Shown here one piece after another: positions 23,793-32,584 of a DNA stretch of 64,000 nt. A program made the translations under genes and the position numbers. The notes under the pieces are model-generated. The model was not told where the DNA came from and made no database searches. It saw nothing but the letters and a program-made list of their open reading frames with translations. This DNA is from Synechococcus sp. CBW1004 (GTDB lineage: Bacteria; Cyanobacteriota; Cyanobacteriia; PCC-6307; Cyanobiaceae), in the NCBI RefSeq assembly GCF_015840715.1, contig NZ_CP060397.1, positions 930,001 through 994,000 on the forward strand, read 5' to 3'. Every line of letters starts with the position of its first letter. The stretch's first letter is position 1.

Positions 23793-24056
23793 ATGACCGC
23801 TGGCGAGCTGTTCCTCGAGAGCCTCAGCTCCGGGGTGATCACCCAGGCCGAGATCGATTGGCTGCTGAGCCAGCAGGAGCGCTTCTCCAGAGCGGAGCAG
23901 GCGGCAATGCAGCGGCTGGGGCGACTGCTTGACGAGGGGCAGATCCAACTGGGGTGCCGGGTCGCGCCGCACTGGCTCCGTCACCGTCAGATGCTGAACG
24001 ACTGGATCGAGCCGCTGGGACGGCGTCGGGGTTCCTCTTCGCCCCATGACACCTGA
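23793..24056 (+). CDS. Small hypothetical protein
   Basis: 87 residues from ATG 23793, helical and acidic at the N-terminus (MTAGELFLESLSSGVITQAE), then basic. It is probably soluble. The pattern of an SHOCT-like or helical adaptor protein is possible but not certain. Its neighbour downstream is the relic of an AraC-like gene on the other strand. Confidence 0.55.
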   Translation: MTAGELFLESLSSGVITQAEIDWLLSQQERFSRAEQAAMQRLGRLLDEGQIQLGCRVAPHWLRHRQMLNDWIEPLGRRRGSSSPHDT

Positions 24057-24174
24057 GGCAGAGGTGGGCCCGTTCAAGCCAGGCGTGTGGATCCGGCAGC
24101 TCCTGCACCGGAGGCACGCGATCACGATTCAGAGGGGCAACACCACTGCTTCCGCCTCCGGGTGCTCCAGGCGG

Positions 24175-25887
24175 GTACCCATTCAGGGGGGCGGGACAGC
24201 TCATCGCGAACATCGATACGACTGAACCCTTGACGTCGGCTTGAATCCCGGTTGCATCTCAGGCAGAGACTTCCTGCGATGACCACCCCTCCGGCCGGGA
24301 TTTCAGAAGCGGACTGGGCTTCCACTCCGGTGGGCGTGAGGGCTGGCTTCCTTGAGGTTCTTGCACAGCTCCAGAGACAACAGCAGGAGAACGACCAGCT
24401 CCGAGCGCAGCTCACCGACCTGGCGACGGAACTGGCCAGCCTGCGCGAGCGGATCGGCCGCAACTCCCGCAACTCCTCCAAGCCGCCCTCCAGTGACGGC
24501 ACGGGTTTTAAGCCGCCCACCCGCTGCAAAGGCACTGGTCGCAAGCGGGGTGGTCAGCAGGGGCACCCGGGAGCAGGGCCGGAGCTGCTGCCGATCGCGC
24601 GTGTGGATGAGGTGCTCGAGCACCACCCGGACGCCTGCCGCCGCTGCGGCACCCTGCTACAGGGGGAGGATGCGGAGCCGCTGCGCCATCAGGTGATCGA
24701 GATTCCACCGATCAGCCCGGTGGTGATCGAACACCGTCTGCACCGTCTGGTCTGCCCCTGCTGCTCCACCAGCACCTGCGCCGAGCTGCCGGCGGATGTG
24801 GAGCCCAGCCGCTACGGCCCACGCCTGAGCGGCCTGGTGGGACTGCTGGGCAGCGCCTTTCCCCTGAGTTTCGGCCGAACCCAGGCGCTGCTGGATCAGC
24901 TGCTGGGTGTGGAAATCAGCCGCGGCGCTATCGCCACCATCCGGGCACGTCTGAGCGCAGCCCTGCAGCAGGCGGTGGAGGAAGCCCTGGAGGTGGCCCG
25001 GCAGCAGCCGGTGGCCTACGTGGATGAAACCGGCGCCCCCACCGGCAACGCCGACGGTTGTAATCCTGCTGGCAGGCGCGGCTGGCAGTGGGTCATGGTC
25101 ACACCACTGGTTACGGTGTTCCTGCAGGGCCTGAGCCGCTCAAGTGCAGCGGCAATGGAGCTTCTGGGCCATACCTTTGCAGGGATCGTGGTGAGTGATC
25201 GCTTCTCGGCCTACAACCACCTGCCCGTGGAGCAGCGGCAGCTGTGCTGGGCCCACCTGATCCGGGATCTGGCGGCCATCGCTGAACGCCAGGGCGCCAG
25301 CAGGGAGATCGGAGCCCAGATGCTGGCTCTGCAGCAGCATCTGTTCGCTCACTGGCACCAGTGGAAGAGCGGAGCGATCGACCGGCCCCAGCTCCTGCAT
25401 CGATGCCACCCCCTCCGCTTGGCGTTCGAGGCCACGCTGCAGCGGGTGGTGGATCTGGGCTGTGAGCGGGGCGAGCAAACGCCCTGGGCCCAGACGGTGC
25501 GAACCTGTCGCCAGTTGCTGCAGCGCAAGCAGGCGCTCTGGACTTTTCTGCAAACGCCAGGGATCGAGCCCACCAACAACGCTGCCGAGCGGGCACTGCG
25601 GCAATCGGTGATTCACCGCAAGATCAGCCATGGCGTCCAGTCCTCCGGCGGCGCCATCTGCCGCAGCCGGTTGCTCACCGTCACCGCCACCCTGCGGCAG
25701 CAGGGCCGCGATGTCTGGCAATTCCTGGAGCAGGCCTGGATTGCCCATCGCCTCGGCGGCGTGATGCCATCGCTGGTGCCGGATCGCTGAGGCAGCGATC
25801 ACACGTGGAAGGAACAGATGGCCCCTCTCAGAGGAGAGATCGGAGATTGACTGACGCACTGGGGTGTCCCGACCCCTGAACGCTTAC
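24175..25887 (+). mobile_element. IS66-family (single-ORF) element, copy 1, 1713 bp
   Basis: The ends read inward as GTA-N4-TTCAGGGG. The exact 8-bp duplication CCAGGCGG flanks it (24167-24174, 25888-25895); IS66 elements make 8-bp duplications. Only a TnpC-like transposase is present, without tnpA or tnpB, as in the ISBst12 subgroup. A second copy, broken by another IS, is at 60105-63590. Confidence 0.9.
24279..25790 (+). CDS. tnpC: IS66-family transposase TnpC-like
   Basis: 503 residues from ATG 24279. A coiled-coil leader (LQRQQQENDQLRAQL) and the typical RIGRNSRNSSKPPSSDG segment come first. A zinc-finger-like region follows (CRRCGTLL, then CPCCSTSTC). The DDE core has AYVDETGAPTG, IVVSDRFSAYNHL and the late TNNAAERALRQ. 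The protein is complete, unlike the second copy. Confidence 0.92.
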   Translation: MTTPPAGISEADWASTPVGVRAGFLEVLAQLQRQQQENDQLRAQLTDLATELASLRERIGRNSRNSSKPPSSDGTGFKPPTRCKGTGRKRGGQQGHPGAGPELLPIARVDEVLEHHPDACRRCGTLLQGEDAEPLRHQVIEIPPISPVVIEHRLHRLVCPCCSTSTCAELPADVEPSRYGPRLSGLVGLLGSAFPLSFGRTQALLDQLLGVEISRGAIATIRARLSAALQQAVEEALEVARQQPVAYVDETGAPTGNADGCNPAGRRGWQWVMVTPLVTVFLQGLSRSSAAAMELLGHTFAGIVVSDRFSAYNHLPVEQRQLCWAHLIRDLAAIAERQGASREIGAQMLALQQHLFAHWHQWKSGAIDRPQLLHRCHPLRLAFEATLQRVVDLGCERGEQTPWAQTVRTCRQLLQRKQALWTFLQTPGIEPTNNAAERALRQSVIHRKISHGVQSSGGAICRSRLLTVTATLRQQGRDVWQFLEQAWIAHRLGGVMPSLVPDR

Positions 25888-26462
25888 CCAGGCGGAACAG
25901 TCGGTCATCGGCGGCACGGCGGCTGATGTGCAGAAACAAGGGGATGTCAATGCCGAACTCCTGCTCGAACAAATCCTTCACTCCAGGCGTCTCGCCCAGG
26001 CCACAGGCACGGATGGCACGGCCAAGCCCTTGGCGAGGGTAATCCGTGAGCACCGTGAACAACTGGTTCAGGCGATGTTCCTGCAGGGCCTGAACGGGTG
26101 TGACGCCACGGATGTGATTGAAGCTGAAATCCAGACAGTGCAGGCTGGTGCCGAGCGAGTTGGCGAGATCCGGCATCTGAATTGGATCAGGGAAATGGAG
26201 GCCGAAATAGCGCGAAGCATCGCTCACGACTTGCCGTGGGTTGCTGCAGTCGCGCGGGGTATCGCGATCGGCCCGGTTCTCACCATCCACCACCGACAGA
26301 GATGGGTGACACCCAACAGTCACGCGTGCTGAAACACGTGACACCAAGCACGTGCATTCTCCTGGATTCAATCTGCACGGTCGGAGCGCTTGAAGCCACG
26401 GGTCGGCAGGTAAGTGGCACACATCGCAATCAGCAGTATTGCAATGTCATCAGGCGACTTAA

Positions 26463-27692
26463 GGAACCCCTGAAAAACCCGATAGAATCAGTACAGTTCC
26501 AATAATGAGACTGGCAGCGGATGGCGGCCCCCTCCAGTTGGGTTTCACGGACTACGAGCAGACCTACGCCAAGAAGAAAACGCGCCGGCAGCGCTTCCTC
26601 GATGAGATGGAAGCCACAGTGCCCTGGGATCCTTTCCTGGCCTTGATTTCGCCTGTGTACCACAGGCCTTCTGCCAAGGGCGGGCGCCCACCGTTTCCGC
26701 TGGAGGTGATGCTGCGCATCCACCTGCTGCAGCAGTGGTTCACGCTTTCCGATCCCTTGATGGAGGAGATGCTGATCGAGACCCCCTGCTTCCGCCGCTT
26801 TGCTGGGATCGACATGGTTGAGGACCGGATCCCTGACGAGACGACGATCCTGAACTTCCGCCACCTCCTGGAAGAGAATCGGATAGCAGAGCAGATCCTG
26901 GAGACGGTGAACCAGAGCCTGCGGGAGAAGGGCGTGATGCTTAAGGAGGGTACGATCCTCGATGCCACAATCATCAACGCTCCCAGTTCAACCAAGAACA
27001 AGACGGGCGAGCGGGATCCTGAAATGCACTCGGTGGCCAAAGGCAACCAGTGGTTCTTTGGGATGCGGTGCCACATCGGTGTGGATGCAGCCTCGGGTCT
27101 GGTCCATTCCGTGGTGAGCACGGCTGCCAACGTCCATGAGCTGAACACGGCACCCGATCGCGTCCATGGCGAGGAACGCGTGATCTACGGCGACTCTGGC
27201 CACATCGGCATCGAAAAGCGTGAGGCGTTCAAGGACTGCGAAGCAGAGATGCGCATCGCCATGAAGCCCGGACAGCGCCGAGTTCTACCGGACACCCCAG
27301 AGGGAAGACTGCTGGATCTGATGGAGGCGGCGAAAGCACATGTCAGGGCAAAGGTGGAGCATCCATTTCGGATCATCAAGTGCCAGTTTGGATTTCGGAA
27401 GGTCTTCTACCGAGGCATCCGCAAGAACAACCTCAAGCTGACGATGCTGTTTGCCCTCGCCAATCTCTGGATGGTGCGCGAACGTTGTCCTTCTACAGCG
27501 TAAATGACAGAATAAGTGTGCCATCTTGAGGGTGAGCAGCCAAAAATGATCGGGGAACTCACGAGAAATAAGCCAGTCAGGCCCTGGATTGGAGCACCTG
27601 GCGAGTAGCCAAGGACAAAATACCCCACTTGTGTCTCATTGACGAGAATGAGACACGCTTGCGCTCAATTCCCGGTCTTGATCAGAGCTTCC
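26463..27692 (+). mobile_element. IS5-family element, copy 1, 1230 bp
   Basis: The ends begin GGAACCCCTGAAAAACC and GGAAGCTCTGATCAAG, reading inward, and are flanked by a TTAA duplication (26459-26462, 27693-27696), fitting the YTAR target of IS5. The second copy is inverted at 50868-52098. About 190 bp of non-coding DNA follow the transposase stop. Confidence 0.88.
26505..27503 (+). CDS. IS5-family transposase (copy 1)
   Basis: 332 residues from ATG 26505. Motifs are LMEEMLIETPCFRRFAGID, then LKEGTILDATIINAPSS (first Asp), VIYGDSGHIG (second Asp) and KVEHPFRIIKCQFGF (Glu region). A run of five C near 26525 puts the distal ATG in frame, whereas the second copy has six C and must start at an internal ATG. 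Otherwise the two proteins differ by few residues. Confidence 0.92.
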   Translation: MRLAADGGPLQLGFTDYEQTYAKKKTRRQRFLDEMEATVPWDPFLALISPVYHRPSAKGGRPPFPLEVMLRIHLLQQWFTLSDPLMEEMLIETPCFRRFAGIDMVEDRIPDETTILNFRHLLEENRIAEQILETVNQSLREKGVMLKEGTILDATIINAPSSTKNKTGERDPEMHSVAKGNQWFFGMRCHIGVDAASGLVHSVVSTAANVHELNTAPDRVHGEERVIYGDSGHIGIEKREAFKDCEAEMRIAMKPGQRRVLPDTPEGRLLDLMEAAKAHVRAKVEHPFRIIKCQFGFRKVFYRGIRKNNLKLTMLFALANLWMVRERCPSTA

Positions 27693-27862
27693 TTAAAAAG
27701 ACACCTTCTCTCGTCAAGCTTCATTCATTCAGAAGCGTCAATCACTTTGACCTGACCCCGCGGGCGATCAGTGCCGCCACCCGTTCGTTGCTGGGGGGAG
27801 TCGCCTGGGCCTGAAAGCCCCTGGGCTCACGAGCGATCCTTCCCTCGCTCGCTTGCCTCGTC

Positions 27863-28966
27863 TCACGCCAACAGCGCCACCTCGACACAGAGCCCCGGGC
27901 CGAAAGCCATCGCCAGGCACGGTGCTGCTGCGCCATTGCGTCGCAGGCGCTCAAGGATGAACAGCAGGGTCGGGGAGGACATGTTGCCGCACTCCCTCAG
28001 CACCGATCGGGAGGGCTCGATCAGGGCGGGATCGAGTCCAAGGGTGTCGGTGACCGCCGAGAGGATGCGGGGGCCACCGGGATGCACGGCCCAGCAGCCG
28101 ATGGCGTCAAGCGTCAGTTGTTGCTCCGCCAACCACGCCTCCAGCCAGGGCCTCAGATGCTGTGCGATCAGATCGGGGACCTGGGGGGACAGACCCATGA
28201 CGAAGCCGTGATCCTCAATCGCCCAGGACATGGCTTCGCTGCTGTCGGGCACCAGGAGGGAGCCGCTGGCGATCAGGCGACGCAGCCCCAGGGCGGATTC
28301 CATCCCAGCAGCTGCCCCTTCCCCGCAGGCCACCAGAGCGGCGGCGCCATCGGCAAACAGGGCATTGGCCACGATCCTGTCTGCCTCCCAGCCGTACTGC
28401 AGATGAAGGCTGCAGAGCTCGACGGCGCAGAGCAACACGCAGGCGTTGGGATCGGCGCCGGTGAAGGCGGCCGCCACCCGCAGCCCGTTGAGGGCGGCGT
28501 GACATCCCATGAACCCCACATGGGTGCGGGCCACGCTGGGGCGCAGCGGCACGGCGGCCATCAGGGCCAGATCAACTCCGGGCGCATGGAAGCCCGTGCA
28601 GGAGACCGTGACCAGGTGGGTGAGGCGTTCGGAGGGAACCTGCGCCTGCTCCAGGGCAGCCCGCACGGCCCGCAGGGCAAGAGGCGGTGCTTGCTGGCTG
28701 TAGCGACGCATCCGCTCTCCGGTGCCAGGGCTCGTGCTGCCGAAGAAGCTCTGATCAGGACCGTCGATTGTGCCCATCAGGTCTTCCAGCACGAGGTGGC
28801 GCGTAGCGACCCCAGAGCGTCGATGGAGGGTGTCAACAAGCCGGCGCTTGGACGGGGAAGCCTCCTGCTCCGGCAGGGCCACCCGGGCGGCGATCGTGGC
28901 GGCGTCGCCCTGGGCCAGGCGATGCGGGGGAAGGGCTGTACCCAGGCCGTGAATCGTCAGGGACAT
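27863..28966 (-). CDS. Type III polyketide synthase
   Basis: 367 residues from ATG 28966, normal for the chalcone-synthase/alkylresorcinol-synthase family. The catalytic triad is visible: Cys123 (VSCTGFHAPGVD), His295 (WAVHPGGPR) and Asn328 (ECGNMSSPT). These enzymes extend an acyl-CoA starter with malonyl-CoA and cyclise the product. It is the last gene of a three-gene operon, overlapping the flavoprotein gene by 10 bases. The starter (fatty acyl or other) cannot be read from the sequence. Confidence 0.9.
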   Translation of the reverse strand: MSLTIHGLGTALPPHRLAQGDAATIAARVALPEQEASPSKRRLVDTLHRRSGVATRHLVLEDLMGTIDGPDQSFFGSTSPGTGERMRRYSQQAPPLALRAVRAALEQAQVPSERLTHLVTVSCTGFHAPGVDLALMAAVPLRPSVARTHVGFMGCHAALNGLRVAAAFTGADPNACVLLCAVELCSLHLQYGWEADRIVANALFADGAAALVACGEGAAAGMESALGLRRLIASGSLLVPDSSEAMSWAIEDHGFVMGLSPQVPDLIAQHLRPWLEAWLAEQQLTLDAIGCWAVHPGGPRILSAVTDTLGLDPALIEPSRSVLRECGNMSSPTLLFILERLRRNGAAAPCLAMAFGPGLCVEVALLA

Positions 28967-30111
28967 GGCTCTGGGGTGATCCTTTGCAGGTTGGCACCAT
29001 CGAGATGCTGGAGCAGGGGCGCCGTCAGGGCAGGCCAGCGCTCTGCTGCAGACAACATGGCTCGGCTCAGGCCTGGGCGCCGCAGAGCAAAAGCCAGGCC
29101 ATGGCAGAAGCGCTGACGCGAGCCGATCAGGCGGGCATGGCGCCGGGCCCATTCCCGCTCGATGCCGTGATCCCATTCCCTTTGTGCCTGCAACACCAGC
29201 GGGACGACCGCCAGTGCCCCCACCAGGGCCCAGCCCATGCCCTCCCCCGTGAACGGCTCGACGTAGCCGGCCGCATCCCCCAGCAACAGCAGCCGTTTGG
29301 CCGCCGGGGGGATGGAGCGTCGGGTGAGAGCCGGCGTGGCTCGCCAGGGGGAAGTGGTGGCTTCCGGCAGAGGATCAAAGCCTGCCTCGGCCAGCACTTC
29401 GGCGGCGGCGGCGGCCGGCCCACCGGCTGCCACCAGATGGGGGCGATCGAAGGCCGCCGCCAGGTTGAGGGCATCTGCTTCGTTGCGCACCAGGCCCACG
29501 TAGCCATGCCGGCCGATGGCCATGTGGATCGTGCCGTTGCCGTAGCCCCTCACATCGGCCTTCAGCTCGCAGCCGGCGCCGATCCGGGCCCGGGGGCTGA
29601 TCCGCGTTTCGATCGGCAGCTCCGGACCCAGAGCGGAGCTCCCCAGGCCCGAGGCCGCAAGCACGACCCGGGCGCTGGTGGTCTGCACATCATCACCGGA
29701 ACGCAGCCGCACCTCCCGGCCGGCGGGGGAGCAGCCAGCCACGGTGGCCTCGCACGGCGAACGCAACACGGCGCCAGCAGCAACGGCGGCTTCGCACAGG
29801 GCCAGGTCAAGGCGCCCCCGGGAGAGTGAGCGGCCCGCCGGCAGGGCGAGTTCCAGCTGATGTCCTTGCAGACCGAGCCGGATGCGTCCGAGTGGAACAG
29901 CGCCCAGTTCATTGAGCAGATGGCCCAGTCCCGCCGCCTCCAGCGCCTTGAGGGCCACGCCATTGAGGCAGCTGCCGCAGATCTTCCAGCGGGGGAACGC
30001 TCGCTTTTCCACCAGGAGCACCCGCAGCTGCTGACGCACCAACTGGTGGGCGGCCAGCGCACCAGCGGGTCCGGCCCCGATCACGATCACGTCCCACTCG
30101 GGAGCGCTCAT
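28957..30111 (-). CDS. FAD-dependent oxidoreductase / hydroxylase (GGR-PHBH type)
   Basis: 384 residues from ATG 30111. The Rossmann GxGxxG at 12-17 (IVIGAGPAGALAA) and the late FAD motif LLLLGDAAGYVEPFTGEGM are clear. The family includes geranylgeranyl reductases and aromatic hydroxylases. In the operon it lies between a methyltransferase and the type III PKS. This matches the order of tasks in alkylresorcinol-to-quinone pathways, where a flavoprotein hydroxylates the ring. It overlaps the methyltransferase gene by four bases. Confidence 0.88.
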   Translation of the reverse strand: MSAPEWDVIVIGAGPAGALAAHQLVRQQLRVLLVEKRAFPRWKICGSCLNGVALKALEAAGLGHLLNELGAVPLGRIRLGLQGHQLELALPAGRSLSRGRLDLALCEAAVAAGAVLRSPCEATVAGCSPAGREVRLRSGDDVQTTSARVVLAASGLGSSALGPELPIETRISPRARIGAGCELKADVRGYGNGTIHMAIGRHGYVGLVRNEADALNLAAAFDRPHLVAAGGPAAAAAEVLAEAGFDPLPEATTSPWRATPALTRRSIPPAAKRLLLLGDAAGYVEPFTGEGMGWALVGALAVVPLVLQAQREWDHGIEREWARRHARLIGSRQRFCHGLAFALRRPGLSRAMLSAAERWPALTAPLLQHLDGANLQRITPEPCP

Positions 30112-30842
30112 CGCTCCTGGGGCGAACAGCCCGGTCGTCGCCAACTCAGCAGATATCGCTCCGGCCAGCTGCGCCGCAGCCCAGCCCCTGCCAGACCGGC
30201 CCGGGTCGCCAGAGCCCGCACTTCCGACAACTGAAAGGCACCCTGCACCGAGACCGGACCATCGAAATGAACAATCGGGGAGCGACTCAGCAGTCGGCAG
30301 CCCGCCCAGGCCAAGCCGTAGCCCAGGGGGCTGCGGATCAGGTCATTGACCAAGACCAGGCAGCGGCTGGCGCCAGCCATTCGCCGCAGCAATTCCAGCG
30401 CCTGGTCTTCATCGAGATGGTGCAGAAACAGGCTGCAGAGGATCACGTCATAGTCCTCGGGGATGCGACCGTGGAGGGCGTCGGCCTGGAAGAACCGGGT
30501 ACCCAAGGCCCGCTCTTCAGCGTTCCGGGTCGCGATAGCCACCGCCTGTGGGCTGATGTCGCAGCCATCGACCTGGATGGCGAGCCCTTCTCGGCGGGCC
30601 CGTTCCGCCAGGGCGGTGGTGTTGTCCCCACCGCCGCAGGCCAGATCCAGAACCCGCAGCGGCTTGTCATTCTGTTCCAGGGCCAGGGACCGGATCGGCG
30701 CGAACAGGGATCCAACAGCTCCGCTGAAGGCATTGATCCGGCGCAGACCCTGCAGGGCCTGGCTGTGGGCGAGCGGATCGATGCCGGGCTGGTCCATCCA
30801 CTCGGGTTGCCGGTGCCGCTGGGCCAGGGACGGGAGAAGCAT
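30108..30842 (-). CDS. SAM-dependent methyltransferase
   Basis: 244 residues. Class I methyltransferase motif I is VLDLACGGGDNT (64-75), followed by VDGCDISPQAVAIA and the ILCSLFLHHLDEDQA segment. It is the first gene of the operon (methyltransferase, flavoprotein, type III PKS; all minus strand, overlapping ends). A role in O- or C-methylating the polyketide product is inferred from context. Confidence 0.88.
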   Translation of the reverse strand: MLLPSLAQRHRQPEWMDQPGIDPLAHSQALQGLRRINAFSGAVGSLFAPIRSLALEQNDKPLRVLDLACGGGDNTTALAERARREGLAIQVDGCDISPQAVAIATRNAEERALGTRFFQADALHGRIPEDYDVILCSLFLHHLDEDQALELLRRMAGASRCLVLVNDLIRSPLGYGLAWAGCRLLSRSPIVHFDGPVSVQGAFQLSEVRALATRAGLAGAGLRRSWPERYLLSWRRPGCSPQER

Positions 30843-30970
30843 CAGACGGGAATGGGGTGGAGTGTGCTGCGGTTGTGATGTCGAGGGGGGATTGCAACCC
30901 AGAGCTCCATCGACCAGCCTCCCCCTCGCTGCCGCATCGCCAGGGCGACTTCAACGGCCATGGACCGACT

Positions 30971-31213
30971 TCAGGCCGCTGCAGGGCGGCGCTGCTGCAT
31001 CACGTCGAGGGCTGCCCCGCCGGCAGCCACCACCAGACCACCGCTGAGGGCCAGGAACACCAGGGTCTGCAGCAGCAGCAGGAACAAGCCCAGGGCCGAG
31101 AAGGCCGTGATCCGGATCTTGGCCTTGATGAGGAGCGTCAGCAGCAACAGCACGGTGGCCTTGAGGGCCAGCACCTTGGCCGTGGTGAATGGGCAGAACG
31201 GGTTCAGAAGCAC
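30971..31213 (-). CDS. Small membrane protein
   Basis: 80 residues from a proposed GTG at 31213. Two hydrophobic stretches are clear (VLALKATVLLLLTLLI and FSALGLFLLLLQTLVFLAL), then a Gly/Ala-rich part and a basic tail. No known family. The start overlaps the end of the DUF1651 relic, so the boundary is uncertain. Confidence 0.5.
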   Translation of the reverse strand: MLLNPFCPFTTAKVLALKATVLLLLTLLIKAKIRITAFSALGLFLLLLQTLVFLALSGGLVVAAGGAALDVMQQRRPAAA

Positions 31214-31560
31214 GGCAGACTGGCAGACCTCCCCATGCTGGTGACCTGTGGTCCATCCCGCGGCTGGCGTTCCACAGGCAGCGCCCACTCCGGGGGACAG
31301 GCCTGCCAGCCCTGCTGTCGCTTCTCGCTCCAGAGCCGCAGCGCCTCCTCGCGGCTCAGCTCCTACCGGCGTCACCGCTGCGCAGATGGCTGCGCCTACA
31401 GCAGTGGCACGGGCTGATCCGGCAGCAGCTCTCCGCTGGTGATCTCGAGCCGCTGACTCCAGCGATTCCAGAGGTGGGCCGGAAGTGCAGCACCTGGCGG
31501 CCGTCGCTGATCCAGGCCTCGCGGGGAGAAAGTGGCGGCCGCTTCCGTGCTCCTGAGCTC
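31204..31560 (-). pseudogene. DUF1651-family gene, frameshifted
   Basis: Three adjacent minus-strand pieces in different frames make one protein-like series: AWISDGRQVLHFRPTS, then RLEITSGELLPDQPVPLL, then ELSREEALRLWSEKRQQGW followed by PEW. The last piece resembles the REEA-lW-L-GW core of DUF1651, small proteins known from Synechococcus and Prochlorococcus. At least two frame changes and a stop between pieces make it a relic. Function of the family is unknown. Confidence 0.5.
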
Positions 31561-31780
31561 ACGCCACGTCCTGTGACCAGTCCCGCTGGCGGTGCAGATC
31601 CTCGGTCCAGCCCCTGATGCAGATGGCAGACGAGCTGGGGGATGCAGTTCGGCCCCGGGTGGTGCCGTGAGGGGCATCCGGCCGGTGGCACGCTCTTCAG
31701 CCATCTGCCGTTGAGCTGGGGATGCCCAAGCAAGAGTCCAGAGCCCTCACAGGCTGGCCGCTGACGATCCCTCTGCACCT

Positions 31781-32116
31781 GTGCAGTTCTATCGCGCTCT
31801 GCTGGGCGTTGAGCCGCAGTCAGGCTTGAGCGCCGCGCACTGGCGCGTGCCGTGGCCGGTCGGGGGCTGGCTGGAGCTCTACGCGCCATCCCGGAACAGG
31901 CCGCAGCTGCTCCGGCAGGGTCGCCTGGCGCTTTGTCTGCAATGTCAGGCCGATGGGCCGGGCGCCCTTGCCGTGCTCCAGGCCTGGATCAGCCCGGCCC
32001 TGGATCTGGGTGCCACCGCAGAAGATCCGCCGCGTCAGCAACCGTTCGGCGCCGAGACCTGGCTGCAGGATCCGGAGGGCAACCGATTGCCGCTGCTGGT
32101 GATCCGATCACCGTGA
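31781..32116 (+). CDS. VOC-family (glyoxalase-like) protein, possibly N-terminally trimmed
   Basis: 111 residues from GTG 31781. VQFYRALLGVEP opens a VOC half-module, and ETWLQDPEGNRL fits the metal-binding strand of the second. The frame is open upstream to 31715 (HRLAADDPSAP), which looks like VOC sequence but contains no start, so the original N-terminus may be lost. Substrate unknown. Confidence 0.6.
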   Translation: MQFYRALLGVEPQSGLSAAHWRVPWPVGGWLELYAPSRNRPQLLRQGRLALCLQCQADGPGALAVLQAWISPALDLGATAEDPPRQQPFGAETWLQDPEGNRLPLLVIRSP

Positions 32117-32584
32117 AGCCCCTTCATGAAGCCCCATTGCCTCCCGTGAAGAGCGGTATCGAAGCTGCTGCAGCCGTTGCCGGCTCTGGCCGGCGGGCCC
32201 ATTGTGGCTGCAACGGGATTCGGAGGCTCCATTGATGGAAGACACCCCCCCTGAGCACCAGCAAGGAGCGCGCTGACGATCCGGCCCCTGCTCCAACATT
32301 CCTGACGGATCACTGATGTTCCTGGCGTGTCATTTCCTGGAGGGGACACACGCCGTCCACTGCACCGCCTGAGGTGCCCCGGACCCAACGGAACGTCCCA
32401 CTCGACACCTGGCCCCAGGTGCCAGCGCCGGCAGCTCCGCCCACAACTGAAAACCACCGATCTGAAAACGATCAGGCTGTTTCAACGCAAACCATCGCAC
32501 GGCTGCGCCCGACCCCCTTGGGACGGCACCACGGCTGAGCAGGCAAACGCCCGGGGCCAACGCTCCGGGCTTTGTTGTGTCAGC
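32117..32584. other. Intergenic stretch with one hairpin
   Basis: No convincing gene. The only structured part is a stem of GCCCGG/CCGGGC at 32549-32570 followed on the plus strand by a T-rich run. It lies between the convergent VOC gene and the decayed acetolactate decarboxylase. Confidence 0.4.
32549..32570 (+). terminator. Terminator-like hairpin
   Basis: A six-base-pair GC stem (GCCCGG and CCGGGC) with a ten-base loop is followed on the plus strand by TTTGTTGTG. It could end transcripts from the left or serve the minus-strand relic. Confidence 0.4.

Larger units (their letters stand above)
24129..26422 (-). pseudogene. AraC-like regulator, C-terminus severed by IS66
   Basis: Minus-strand residues read from about 26190 down to 25890 resemble an AraC-type DNA-binding domain (PVQALQEHRLNQLF, then ACGLGETPGVKDLFEQEFGI, ending DDRLFRLG). 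After removing the IS66 and one 8-bp duplicate, the frame continues as EHPEAEAVVLPL to a stop at 24129-24131. Sequence upstream of about 26290 shows no recognisable sensor domain, and the IS5-type element at 26463 may have removed it. Confidence 0.6.
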
